From an uncultured Lachnospiraceae bacterium (GTDB taxonomy: Bacteria > Bacillota > Clostridia > Lachnospirales > Lachnospiraceae), in NCBI GenBank assembly GCA_934385475.1, contig CAKRPS010000041.1, positions 1-19,231 of the forward strand: a stretch of 19,231 nt of DNA. The letters are read 5' to 3'. Every line of letters starts with the position of its first letter. Position 1 is the first letter of the stretch. Position numbers and translations under genes: made by a program. The notes beneath the pieces were generated by a model that did not search any database, was not told the origin of the DNA, and saw only the letters and a program-made list of their open reading frames with translations. Positions 1 to 6,716 of the stretch are shown here, one piece after another.

Positions 1-251
1 AAGCTACGGAAACCGTCTATGAACTCTCACAGGAAGAACAGATCCGCATGCAGTGCGAAGCCAGGGAAGACTACAACCGCCGGATGCTTGGAATTGGGCG
101 TATGCTCGCCAGGCAGACGCGGGAGTTGAAGGAGAAGGATGCGATTATTGCCGAAAAAGATTTGACTATTGCCGAAAAGGATTCTGCTCTTTCAGAGCAG
201 GCTGCCATTATCGCTGCTCTAAAAGCCCAACTGGAAAGCCAAAATTCATAG
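1..251 (+). CDS. Rpn-family nuclease/transposase, C-terminal fragment (cut by window edge)
   Basis: This is the 3' end of a gene entering from the left edge, read in the frame whose first full codon starts at base 3. It is nearly identical to the last part of the full copy at 5121-6022 (ETVYELSQEEQIRMQCEARE is shared exactly), so it belongs to the Rpn family of PD-(D/E)XK recombination-promoting nucleases/putative transposases. Only the region after the nuclease core is present: a charged linker, then a short coiled coil of 7-residue units (AEKDLTI, AEKDSAL, SEQAAII, AALKAQL) ending ESQNS. It has one heptad fewer than the second copy and a different last few residues. A strong terminator follows directly. 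Whether the missing upstream part is intact cannot be seen. Confidence 0.85.
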   Translation, partial: ATETVYELSQEEQIRMQCEAREDYNRRMLGIGRMLARQTRELKEKDAIIAEKDLTIAEKDSALSEQAAIIAALKAQLESQNS

Positions 252-261
252 TTGTAATCAG

Positions 262-302
262 CTCCGAACAGGTGAATTGTCTGTCCGGAGTTGTTTTTTT
301 TC
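262..302 (+). terminator. Rho-independent terminator of the first Rpn copy
   Basis: A 10-bp stem with one mismatch (CTCCGAACAG at 262-271 against CTGTCCGGAG at 281-290) closes a 9-base loop and is followed by a T-rich run at 291-302. It lies 11 bases after the stop codon and points in the direction of the Rpn fragment. It has no T-run on the opposite strand, so it is probably not the terminator of the convergent lipoprotein gene. Confidence 0.85.
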
Positions 303-317
303 TATAGGCTTCAGTGT

Positions 318-1442
318 CTATTCTGTTCCCAGAAGCTGTGTTTCAATAATTTCCTTTAAATTTCCCCGGTATGCAATACCATCAAGATCTGTATATCTTA
401 CACAGATATATCTCCCATTTACTCTGAAGATTGCCGTCTCATAGCTCCAATCAAAGCCATCTGTCGTATCCAGATATAGCTTTGCAGTGCCATATATGGT
501 ATTTAATTCATCCTGATACTGATAATGGGTAAAAATATCCTCTCCGTCTCCATCAACTCCCATAAATACATCTTCCTGTCCTTCTTCGTAAACCGAAGTC
601 AATAGATTGTATTCAAATATATTCATAGAAAAACTATTGTCTCCCATGGAGAATATCTGGTGGCCATCCATCCCCGGTTCATCTTGGGCTGTCGTTCCGC
701 CTACATTATTAAAGCCGAATACCTTTTCCCCATCAGCCGTACACAGGTAATTATCATACCCTTCCCCAACTTCTATCGGCTCCTGTTTTTCTCCTGTCAA
801 AATATCCAGCAGATGCTTCATGGTACCCAGATATTCATTTGAACCGGTAGTGCTTATTTCAATATGTACGCACCAACCCGAAGGCATCCAGAAAATTGCC
901 TCTTCTGAATTTCCCCAATCATCTCTGTCATCTACCAGCAGAAAGTCTTTAAATTCTCCATAAGCAGTTTCTATCGTTCCATTCTCAATAACCGATACAT
1001 GGCCCTCACGGTCTGAATACAGGTCTGTATCTGCTTTGCCGGTCTTATACCACTCTTCCCACTTTCCATCCGTATCTTTTGAGCAGAAAATGCTGATCTC
1101 TTCTTCATACTCGCCATCTCTTGAATAAAAAACACCTATTGCTCCGGAGCGATCTTCAGTCTTTATAAAACCTAATGGTGCATGATAGCCCCATAATTTG
1201 TTTCCATCATCATCTACAAGCCATTCTTCATAATCGGAAGCTGGAAATTGTGCACTCACACTTTCTTCTGCCGTTACTTTATCTTCCATATCATCAGTTG
1301 ACAGATCTTCATTGGCTGCCACTTCCTTATTATCGGACTCCTGTGTAGTTTCTGTCTGGGTAGGCTCAGCTCCACAGGCCATTATCATTAAGGATATTCC
1401 AAACACTAGCGATGCTAACGCATATTTACATAATCTTCTCAT
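318..1442 (-). CDS. Large lipoprotein with an internally duplicated domain
   Basis: A 374-residue exported protein of unknown function. The N-terminus is a lipoprotein signal (basic start, hydrophobic stretch, lipobox IMAC with the lipidated Cys at residue 23), then an acidic Thr/Glu-rich linker to about residue 68. The rest consists of two similar domains: residues about 71-217 and 229-371. Both start with a (D)G-(N/E)-K-(L/V)-(W/F)-G pattern and both end with an YG-x(n)-AIF-x(n)-V-x-(I/Y) block followed by a helix (GTMKHLLDILTGE versus GNLKEIIETQLLGTE). The start has a GAGAGG ribosome site about 9 bases upstream. It lies 22 bases downstream of the next lipoprotein gene and is probably co-transcribed with it. 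I do not recognise the family; an outer-leaflet cell-surface role is inferred only from the signal. Confidence 0.85.
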   Translation of the reverse strand: MRRLCKYALASLVFGISLMIMACGAEPTQTETTQESDNKEVAANEDLSTDDMEDKVTAEESVSAQFPASDYEEWLVDDDGNKLWGYHAPLGFIKTEDRSGAIGVFYSRDGEYEEEISIFCSKDTDGKWEEWYKTGKADTDLYSDREGHVSVIENGTIETAYGEFKDFLLVDDRDDWGNSEEAIFWMPSGWCVHIEISTTGSNEYLGTMKHLLDILTGEKQEPIEVGEGYDNYLCTADGEKVFGFNNVGGTTAQDEPGMDGHQIFSMGDNSFSMNIFEYNLLTSVYEEGQEDVFMGVDGDGEDIFTHYQYQDELNTIYGTAKLYLDTTDGFDWSYETAIFRVNGRYICVRYTDLDGIAYRGNLKEIIETQLLGTE

Positions 1443-1464
1443 TGTATTTTCCTCTCCTGTCCTT

Positions 1465-2121
1465 TTAATTGTTAAGCACTGCCACTAATGTTGCTGTTAA
1501 TGTGTATTCATAGTCTCCGGTAATATCATACCTCAATGGAATCTCATCTCCATCATGAACCTGTACTGATAACTTACTCATGATTCGATAGTACTTATCA
1601 ATAGTAATTTCATCAAAAATGAGAGGATCGCTCTGCCCTTCTCTCAAATATGCAGATTTTCCTATCGGCGCATATATTAATAAATTATCCCCCTCTGAAA
1701 AGTCTATCTTTTGGCCATTTTCTAATATAATCTTTTTATTTGTGTCATCATTAAAGATCACGAGCTTGGGTTCCTCAATAACTCCATTAAAGCTTTCAAT
1801 CCATTCCAATCCCGGCAGAGTTGAATCCATATCAATCCCTTCATATACTACGGACTGTGTTTCTGTCTCTTCCGTGGCCCCGCTTTCTACCGCCTTGCTT
1901 TCCTCGACATTTTTTGAAGCTGCTGTATCCTCATTCTCCTGATCCTGTTCCGTTACCGCCGCATCGTCCTGTGCAGGCTCTTCCACTTGTTCTGTACCTT
2001 CTACCGCAGTCGCTTCCTCTGTTTTGTTGTTGGAACATGCTGTGAGCATTCCTGCCGCAAGCATAAGCATGATTACAGACATGCTCACCACGTTTCTTTG
2101 ATTTCTTGTCTTTTTCTTCAT
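1465..2121 (-). CDS. Small lipoprotein, paralogue 1 of a tandem array
   Basis: A 218-residue predicted lipoprotein of unknown function. The frame is open upstream to 2244, but the start at 2121 is chosen because it begins with a typical signal (MKKKTRNQRN, hydrophobic segment, lipobox LTAC with Cys 29) and has GGGGA at the right distance. An acidic Glu/Thr/Ala linker (about residues 30-85) leads to a globular domain opening VVYEGIDMDSTLPGLEWIE, then GVIEEPKLVIFNDDTNKK and a C-terminal beta-rich part ending TLTATLVAVLNN. The signal, linker and first part of the domain are nearly identical to paralogue 2, while the last 80 or so residues diverge sharply. It is followed after 22 bases by the large lipoprotein gene. 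Confidence 0.85.
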   Translation of the reverse strand: MKKKTRNQRNVVSMSVIMLMLAAGMLTACSNNKTEEATAVEGTEQVEEPAQDDAAVTEQDQENEDTAASKNVEESKAVESGATEETETQSVVYEGIDMDSTLPGLEWIESFNGVIEEPKLVIFNDDTNKKIILENGQKIDFSEGDNLLIYAPIGKSAYLREGQSDPLIFDEITIDKYYRIMSKLSVQVHDGDEIPLRYDITGDYEYTLTATLVAVLNN

Positions 2122-2300
2122 AATAATCCCCATTTCTGCGCACGCTCTTTGCACATATCGAGTTTGTGTCAGGTGCGCGCAGACACAAATCTCGTGTGTG
2201 AAAAATCTTTTAACAATTAAACTTATAAAACAGTAAGTTCTCATTAAATAACTGCATACTTATTCTCATCTTTGAACCGCTTAGTGCGAAATGACAAAAT
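2122..2300 (-). promoter_or_regulatory. Structured, duplicated 5' leader of lipoprotein 1
   Basis: The leader contains an 11-bp hairpin at 2160-2193 (arms GAGTTTGTGTC and GACACAAATCTC with one bulged base, 11-base loop). On the transcribed strand the loop holds GCGCAC, which can pair with GUGCGC at 2138-2143, just before the GGGGA ribosome site: an H-type pseudoknot geometry. A 12-codon ORF (2156 to 2118, MCKERAQKWGLL) ends in an ATGA overlap with the lipoprotein start but lacks its own ribosome site. The whole block, out to about base 2300, is repeated in front of paralogue 2. A regulatory role is inference. Confidence 0.45.
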
Positions 2301-2338
2301 ATAACTCCTATATCAAATCCTTCTTTTGCCATCAAATA

Positions 2339-2992
2339 CTATTCCTTCTTTACAACTAATGTTGCAGTCAGTATTAATGGTTCATCATCCACTTCAAATT
2401 CTTTTTTTATTTCAACTTTGTCTCCATCTTTAATTTTGGCAGATATATCACTATAATATTTAACTTGTTTTTCGCTTGAATTATGTTTAAAGGTAAGATT
2501 GTCTTCCAAATCATTTGCCGAAATTTTTCTTCCCAATGGAGTAAATACCGCAAATACATCTGTCTCACAAAACTCAACCTCCTGTCCGTTTTCAACAATG
2601 ACCTTCTTATTCGTTTCATCATTAAAAATTACAAACTTGGGTTCCTCAATAACTCCATTAAAAGTTTCAATCCATTCCAATCCCGGCAGGGTTGAATCCA
2701 TATCAATCCCTTCATATACTACGGACTGTGTTTCTGTCTCTTCCGCGCCCTCGTTTTCTGCCGCCTCGCTTCCATCAACGTTTTCTGAAGCTGCTATATC
2801 TTCATTCTCCTGATCCTGTTCCGTTACCGTCGCATCGTCCTGTGCCGGCTCTTCCACCTGTTCTGTACCTTCTACCGCAGTCGTTTCCTCTGTTTTACCG
2901 TTGGAACATGCTGTGAGCATTCCTGCCGCAAGCATAAGCAGGATCACAGACATACTTATCGCATTTTTTTGTTTTCTTGTCTTTTTCTTCAT
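2339..2992 (-). CDS. Small lipoprotein, paralogue 2 of a tandem array
   Basis: A 217-residue predicted lipoprotein, function unknown. The start at 2992 (rather than the longer frame to 3115) gives a standard signal with lipobox LTAC (Cys 29) and a GGGGA ribosome site. Signal, acidic linker and the VVYEGIDMDSTLPGLEWIE block match paralogue 1 almost exactly. The following stretch (EPKFVIFNDETNKKVIVENG, then QEVEFCETD) instead matches paralogue 3 better, so the gene looks like a mosaic of its neighbours. The C-terminus (VDDEPLILTATLVVKKE) is predicted beta-rich. It shares a duplicated leader with paralogue 1; start-to-start distance is 871 bases, which is the tandem unit length. Confidence 0.85.
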   Translation of the reverse strand: MKKKTRKQKNAISMSVILLMLAAGMLTACSNGKTEETTAVEGTEQVEEPAQDDATVTEQDQENEDIAASENVDGSEAAENEGAEETETQSVVYEGIDMDSTLPGLEWIETFNGVIEEPKFVIFNDETNKKVIVENGQEVEFCETDVFAVFTPLGRKISANDLEDNLTFKHNSSEKQVKYYSDISAKIKDGDKVEIKKEFEVDDEPLILTATLVVKKE

Positions 2993-3150
2993 AATAATCC
3001 CCATTTCTGCGCACGCTCTTTGCACATATCGAGTTTGTGTCAGGTGCGCGCAGACACAAATCTCATGTGTGAAAAATCTTTCAACAATTAAATTTATAAA
3101 AAAATACGTTTCCATTAGATAATTGCATACTTATTCTCATCTCTGAACCG
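2993..3150 (-). promoter_or_regulatory. Second copy of the structured leader, before lipoprotein 2
   Basis: The hairpin lies at 3031-3064 and its potential pseudoknot partner GCGCAC (plus strand) at 3009-3014. All paired positions are the same as in the copy at 2160-2193, and differences between the copies fall mainly upstream of the hairpin. Because the paired bases do not differ there is no covariation to prove the fold; the duplication may simply be recent. Confidence 0.45.
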
Positions 3151-3151
3151 C

Positions 3152-3265
3152 TTAGTCCGAAAAGGCAAAGGAAGACTTAACTAATCTAGGTGTTAAAGTT
3201 ACTTCTTCATCATCCACATCATCTTTCTTATATAGCCCCGTTATAAAACCAAGCATCCTAAACAT
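3152..3265 (-). pseudogene. Remnant of a further lipoprotein paralogue (C-terminal end)
   Basis: A 37-codon open stretch downstream of lipoprotein 3 whose second half (DDVDDEEVTLTPRLV) aligns without gaps to the C-terminus of lipoprotein 2 (EVDDEPLILTATLV), including a shared stretch TTCATCATCCAC on the plus strand. The signal and the main domain are absent. I read it as the decayed 3' end of a fourth array member; a chance open frame is possible given the length. Confidence 0.35.
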
Positions 3266-3286
3266 AATTTGTTTTAATATCTCTAA

Positions 3287-3982
3287 CTACATATCTTTTT
3301 TCATAACTAATGTAAATGTTAGTATTACATCTGTGCCATCTAGTTCCAGTCTTTGGGTTATATCTACTTTATCCCCATTACTAAGACTGCTTGTAGGGTC
3401 ATAAAAAATTTTGATATTCATATTTACTACAGAATTCTTTTTAAAAGTATAATTATCCTCTAATGGATATACATACCCTGCTTTGTCTGTTGGTACAAAT
3501 AATGCCAATGTATCCGTATCACAGAACTCAACTTCCTGCCCATTTTCCACAATTACTTTCTTCTTGGTTTCATCATTAAAAATTACAAACTTAGGTTCCG
3601 TAATAATTCCATTGAACGTCTCTATCCATTCACCCCCAGGTAATGTGGATTCCATATCAATCCCTTCATACACTACCCCTTCGGATGCTTCTTGCTCTGC
3701 ACCTTTCGTCTCGTTTGCCAATTCCGCTGCATCTTCCTCAGTCGCCTCTTCTGCCCCGGATACAACCTCTTCCTTCGCCTCGGTATCTGCTTCCTCTTCC
3801 ATTCCGGCAGTTACTTTTTCCGCATTGTCATCTTTTTCTGCTGCCGCTTCGGCACTTTCTTTGGTAACAGTAGTTTCTGCTGTCTGACCGGAAGCACAAC
3901 CTGTCAGGGAGGCTGCCATGAGCATAAGCATTACCAGCGTTGCTCCAAAAGTACTTTTCTTTTCAAGCGTTTCTCTTTTCAT
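3287..3982 (-). CDS. Small lipoprotein, paralogue 3 of the array
   Basis: A 231-residue predicted lipoprotein. Signal MKRETLEKKS plus hydrophobic core, lipobox LTGC with Cys 29, then an unusually acidic Ala/Glu-rich linker of about 75 residues, then the array's common domain (VVYEGIDMESTLPGGEWIE, EPKFVIFNDETKKKVIVENG) and a C-terminal part ending ILTFTLVMKKDM. Ribosome site AGAGGA about 8 bases before the start. It does not carry the leader found before paralogues 1 and 2 and its signal and linker differ from theirs, so it is the most distant member. The function is unknown; surface anchoring is inferred from the lipobox. Confidence 0.85.
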   Translation of the reverse strand: MKRETLEKKSTFGATLVMLMLMAASLTGCASGQTAETTVTKESAEAAAEKDDNAEKVTAGMEEEADTEAKEEVVSGAEEATEEDAAELANETKGAEQEASEGVVYEGIDMESTLPGGEWIETFNGIITEPKFVIFNDETKKKVIVENGQEVEFCDTDTLALFVPTDKAGYVYPLEDNYTFKKNSVVNMNIKIFYDPTSSLSNGDKVDITQRLELDGTDVILTFTLVMKKDM

Positions 3983-4013
3983 AATAAAGTCCTCTTTTCT
4001 TCTTTCTTTTTCC

Positions 4014-4078
4014 TTGTGGGAGCGTTTTCTTTCTCCCTGTAATCCTTTGGATTTTCTGTATTACCATTACTCCCACAA
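4014..4078. repeat. Nested inverted repeat upstream of lipoprotein 3
   Basis: TTGTGGGAG at 4014-4022 and its exact complement CTCCCACAA at 4070-4078 flank 47 bases that contain a second perfect hairpin (AATCC TTT GGATT, 4041-4053). It sits between the start of lipoprotein 3 and the end of the serine recombinase gene. It could be a structured mRNA leader or a pair of inverted recombination or protein-binding sites; the sequence does not decide. Confidence 0.6.
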
Positions 4079-4242
4079 TCCATCACAGGTAGGCTTTCCT
4101 GCCGGAATCTTCTGTCCCATAAAGTAGACTTTTTGAGACATGGGATTTATAATAAAAGGCGGCTGAAAAATAATGGTTTTTGCCTAAAAAAGCATACATA
4201 AAAACGTGTTTCAAATTGTCTACCTTTTGTTACAACTTTCGT

Positions 4243-4860
4243 TCATTTTTTATTATCCCATCTCTCGTCTATTATTTCCCTGCATCGCCTATGAAAGGTG
4301 GCATGACTCATGTTCAATGCTCTGGCCCCCTCCCGTATGGAGATCTCCCCTTTTTCCCACATCATGCAATACTGCATAAATTTCTCCGGCAATTCTTTCT
4401 TGGAACAGCCAAATCTCACGCCCTTTTCCTTTGCCGCCGCTATTCCTTCTGCCTGTCTCTGTCTGATAAAATTTCTTTCCGTCTCCGCCACGTAGGCCAG
4501 TATCTGCAAGACTAGATCCGAGACAAATACTCCCGTCAAGTTTTCCCGGTCACAATCTGTATTGAGCAATGGCATATCGATTACACGAATAAACGCCCCT
4601 TTTTCCTTTGTGATAAGACGCCATTGTTCCAAAATCTCTCCGTAATCCCTTCCAAGCCTGTCAATACTTTTAATGACCAGAATATCTCCGGACCGCAATC
4701 TTCTCAACATTTTCCGATATGCCGGTCTTTCAAAATCCTTTCCTGACATCTTATCCAGATACATGTTTTTCTGCAAAATTTGACATTCCTGCAATGCCCG
4801 TATCTGCCTTTCCGGATTCTGATCCTTTGATGACACTCTGATATATCCATATTTCTGCAT
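4243..4860 (-). CDS. Small serine recombinase (resolvase/invertase family)
   Basis: A 205-residue site-specific recombinase. The start at 4860 (MQKYGYIRVSS) is preferred over the longer frame to 4893 because AGGAGG lies about 8 bases upstream and it places the nucleophile at Ser10, the same position as in gamma-delta resolvase. The catalytic domain includes RVSS, IDRLGRDY (the conserved Arg-containing motif) and the long dimer helix around ETERNFIRQRQAEGIAAAKE. A C-terminal helix-turn-helix follows (ISIREGARALNMSHATFHRR). Such enzymes invert or resolve DNA between short sites. It lies between the lipoprotein array and the Rpn copy; no crossover site can be assigned with confidence, though the inverted repeat at 4014-4078 is nearby. 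Confidence 0.92.
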   Translation of the reverse strand: MQKYGYIRVSSKDQNPERQIRALQECQILQKNMYLDKMSGKDFERPAYRKMLRRLRSGDILVIKSIDRLGRDYGEILEQWRLITKEKGAFIRVIDMPLLNTDCDRENLTGVFVSDLVLQILAYVAETERNFIRQRQAEGIAAAKEKGVRFGCSKKELPEKFMQYCMMWEKGEISIREGARALNMSHATFHRRCREIIDERWDNKK

Positions 4861-5120
4861 TTTCGCAGCCTCCTTTCTATGCTCTATCAGCATATCTGAA
4901 AGCAGGCAATTCCTTTTCTCTTACTTTACAAAAATATGTTGTGATTTTTCTTCCTATCTGTTATATTAAATCTGTAATTCAGATACCGTTCGTGTATCTG
5001 CATTCCGGGCATTCGCCCAGATTTTTCACAAATTTACTTTATTGCCATGCCGTTTTCGTCGTTTTCTTTCGCAAACACATCTGTCGTATTCGTCCATGGT
5101 ATCTACGAAAGGAGCACTAC

Positions 5121-6022
5121 ATGTCTATCAGCAAATCTAAAAAACTTCAAGTCCCCACCTCCGGGCCGCTTACTATCCCCATGACCAACGATTATCTCTT
5201 CCGGCACTTTTGCAACGGAATAATCATGTTCTCAAAGGGCTGGTCTGTTCCCTGCTGCACCTATCACCTGCCGAAGTGCAATCTGTTAAGATCACCAACC
5301 CCATTGTGCTTGGCGATGCCATCGATGAAAAGACCTTCATTCTGGATATCCGCGCCCTATTGAATGATTCCACCATCCTGAACCTGGAGATGCAGGTCAT
5401 CAACGAACACAACTGGGCTGACCGCTCCCTGTGCTATCTCTGCCGGGATCTGGATCAGCTAAAACGCGGCGAGGATTATTCCCAGATCCAACCGGTCATC
5501 CAGATCAGCTTTCTGAACTTTACCCTCTTCCCGGAGCATCCCGAATTCTATGCCACGTATAAACTGTTAAATGTCAATAATCATACCTTATATAGTGACA
5601 AGCTGCAGATATCTGTGGTAGACTTAACTCATATACAACTCGCTACGAAAGAAGACAAGGCACACCAGATCGACTACTGGGCAACCCTTTTCACTTGTAA
5701 AGATTGGGAGGAATTGACTATGCTTGCAGAAAACAATGAATATCTCAAAGAAGCTACGGAAACTGTCTATGAACTCTCGCAGGAAGAACAGATCCGCATG
5801 CAGTGCGAAGCCAGGGAAGACTACAACCGCCGGATGCTTGGGATTGGACGTATGCTCGCCAGACAGACACGGGAGTTGAAGGAGAAGGATGCGATTATTG
5901 CTGAGAAAGATTCCGCTCTGGCTGAACAAGCTGCCATTTTAGCAAAGAAGGATTCTGCTCTTTCAGAGCAAGCTGCCATTATCGCTGCTCTAAAAGCCCA
6001 ACTGGCGGCTAAAACCACCTAA
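5121..6022 (+). pseudogene. Rpn-family PD-(D/E)XK nuclease/transposase, frameshifted full copy
   Basis: The gene starts at ATG 5121 with AGGAG 7 bases upstream and the family's typical opening (MSISKSKKLQ, then LTIPMTNDYLFR). The frame breaks after CGG at 5202-5204: adding one G there (CGG GCA CTT TTG CAA CGG) restores the family sequence LFRALLQRNNHVLKG and one open frame of about 300 codons. Restored, it has the nuclease residues D76 (ILDIRA) and E90-x-Q92 (NLEMQV), a conserved middle (VINEHNWADRSLCYLCRD, LSVVDLTHI-like), and a C-terminal coiled coil of 7-residue units. Rpn proteins are DNA nucleases that promote recA-independent recombination. A downstream TTG at 5210 could start a 270-residue protein that keeps the catalytic residues but loses the N-terminal helix, so partial function or a sequencing error remains possible. 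Confidence 0.85.
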
Positions 6023-6046
6023 AAATACTGTCTTAGATCAAGAACA

Positions 6047-6108
6047 CTTAACCCTTATTTGGGCTTTGTGAGAAAGGCTGTTCTCAGCAAATTTACACAG
6101 CCCTTAAG
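6047..6108 (+). terminator. Branched inverted repeat after the Rpn copy
   Basis: Outer arms CTTAA (6047-6051) and TTAAG (6104-6108) enclose GGGCTTTGTG (6061-6070) pairing imperfectly with CACAGCCC (6096-6103), and an inner hairpin GAGAA/TTCTC (6070-6074, 6081-6085). No T-run follows, so termination is uncertain; it may only be a structured 3' tail of the element. Confidence 0.3.
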
Positions 6109-6140
6109 TATCTTACCCCCTGTACTTTCAACCTTTTTTC

Positions 6141-6149
6141 TGCTACACT
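6141..6149 (+). promoter_or_regulatory. Possible extended -10 promoter for the C_GCAxxG_C_C gene
   Basis: TGCTACACT matches an extended -10 (TG-N-TACACT) about 50 bases before the chosen start. No good -35 hexamer is seen at the normal distance. Confidence 0.3.
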
Positions 6150-6200
6150 TAAGCTGTCAATTAGGAGATAACATCTGTGTACACGAAAGAGGGTAAAATT

Positions 6201-6617
6201 ATGTTAAAAGATTTATTGCCAAAGTATTATTTTGATCAAAATTACAACTGTGCAGAAACTATTCTTAGAGCAGCCAATGAATATTATGATCTGGGCCTGC
6301 ATGATAAGGATATGATTCTTGTAGGTGCCTATGGCGCCGGAATCCAGTCGGGGAACACCTGTGGTGCTGTACTCTCTGTGGCAGCCGTTCTGTCACTAAA
6401 ATATGTAGAGGCAAAAGCTCACGAAAGCGAAGATATCAGACCTGTTGTACAGAAAATGATGCGTAAGTTCAATGAAAAATACGGTTCTATCCTTTGCAAG
6501 GATATCAAGCCGCAATCCTTTAAGCCGGAGTACAGATGTCAGATGACCATCGAGACCTCCTGCGATATTCTGGAAGAAACCATTGCAGAATACGAGGCGG
6601 AGCACGCAAAACTGTAA
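6201..6617 (+). CDS. C_GCAxxG_C_C family probable redox protein
   Basis: A 138-residue cytoplasmic protein of the C_GCAxxG_C_C family, thought from its conserved cysteines to be redox active or metal binding. Cysteines are at 17 (YNCAE), 54 (GNTCGAVLS), 99, 113 and 121, with the Gly-rich GAYGAGIQSGNTCG segment as the family core. ATG 6201 has GAGGG 7 bases upstream and gives the usual family N-terminus; a GTG at 6177 with AGGAGA upstream would add eight residues and is a real alternative. It is monocistronic, closed by a strong hairpin. The precise function is not known for the family. Confidence 0.85.
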   Translation: MLKDLLPKYYFDQNYNCAETILRAANEYYDLGLHDKDMILVGAYGAGIQSGNTCGAVLSVAAVLSLKYVEAKAHESEDIRPVVQKMMRKFNEKYGSILCKDIKPQSFKPEYRCQMTIETSCDILEETIAEYEAEHAKL

Positions 6618-6632
6618 CAAATCTTAACATAT

Positions 6633-6683
6633 ATATCCTCCTGGATTGTTATTAAAATGAATACAATCCAAGAGGATATTTTT
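6633..6683 (+). terminator. Terminator after the C_GCAxxG_C_C gene
   Basis: A long stem, ATATCCTC plus TGGATTGT (6633-6649) against ACAATCCA plus GAGGATAT (6663-6679), with one opposed C/A mismatch and a 13-base loop, followed by TTTT. It separates this gene from the convergent HD gene and may serve both strands. Confidence 0.85.
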
Positions 6684-6716
6684 ATGCCTGCTGCATATCA
6701 CTCCCCAATACGAAAG

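Noticed and set aside
2118..2156. Leader peptide MCKERAQKWGLL
   Set aside because: It has no ribosome site, and the third copy of the core has ATA instead of ATG; kept only as part of the leader finding.
1931..2188. An 85-codon minus-strand frame overlapping the lipoprotein 1 leader and signal
   Set aside because: It is out of frame with the lipoprotein, lacks a ribosome site, and is a shadow of the leader and signal region.
2122..2244. N-terminal extension of lipoprotein 1 by 41 residues (same for lipoprotein 2)
   Set aside because: The frame is open and similar in both copies, but it would bury the signal peptide inside the protein; the inner ATG with GGGGA and a normal lipoprotein signal is far more likely.
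3483..3887. A Ser/Ala-rich plus-strand frame
   Set aside because: The composition simply mirrors the Glu/Ala-rich linker of lipoprotein 3 on the other strand.
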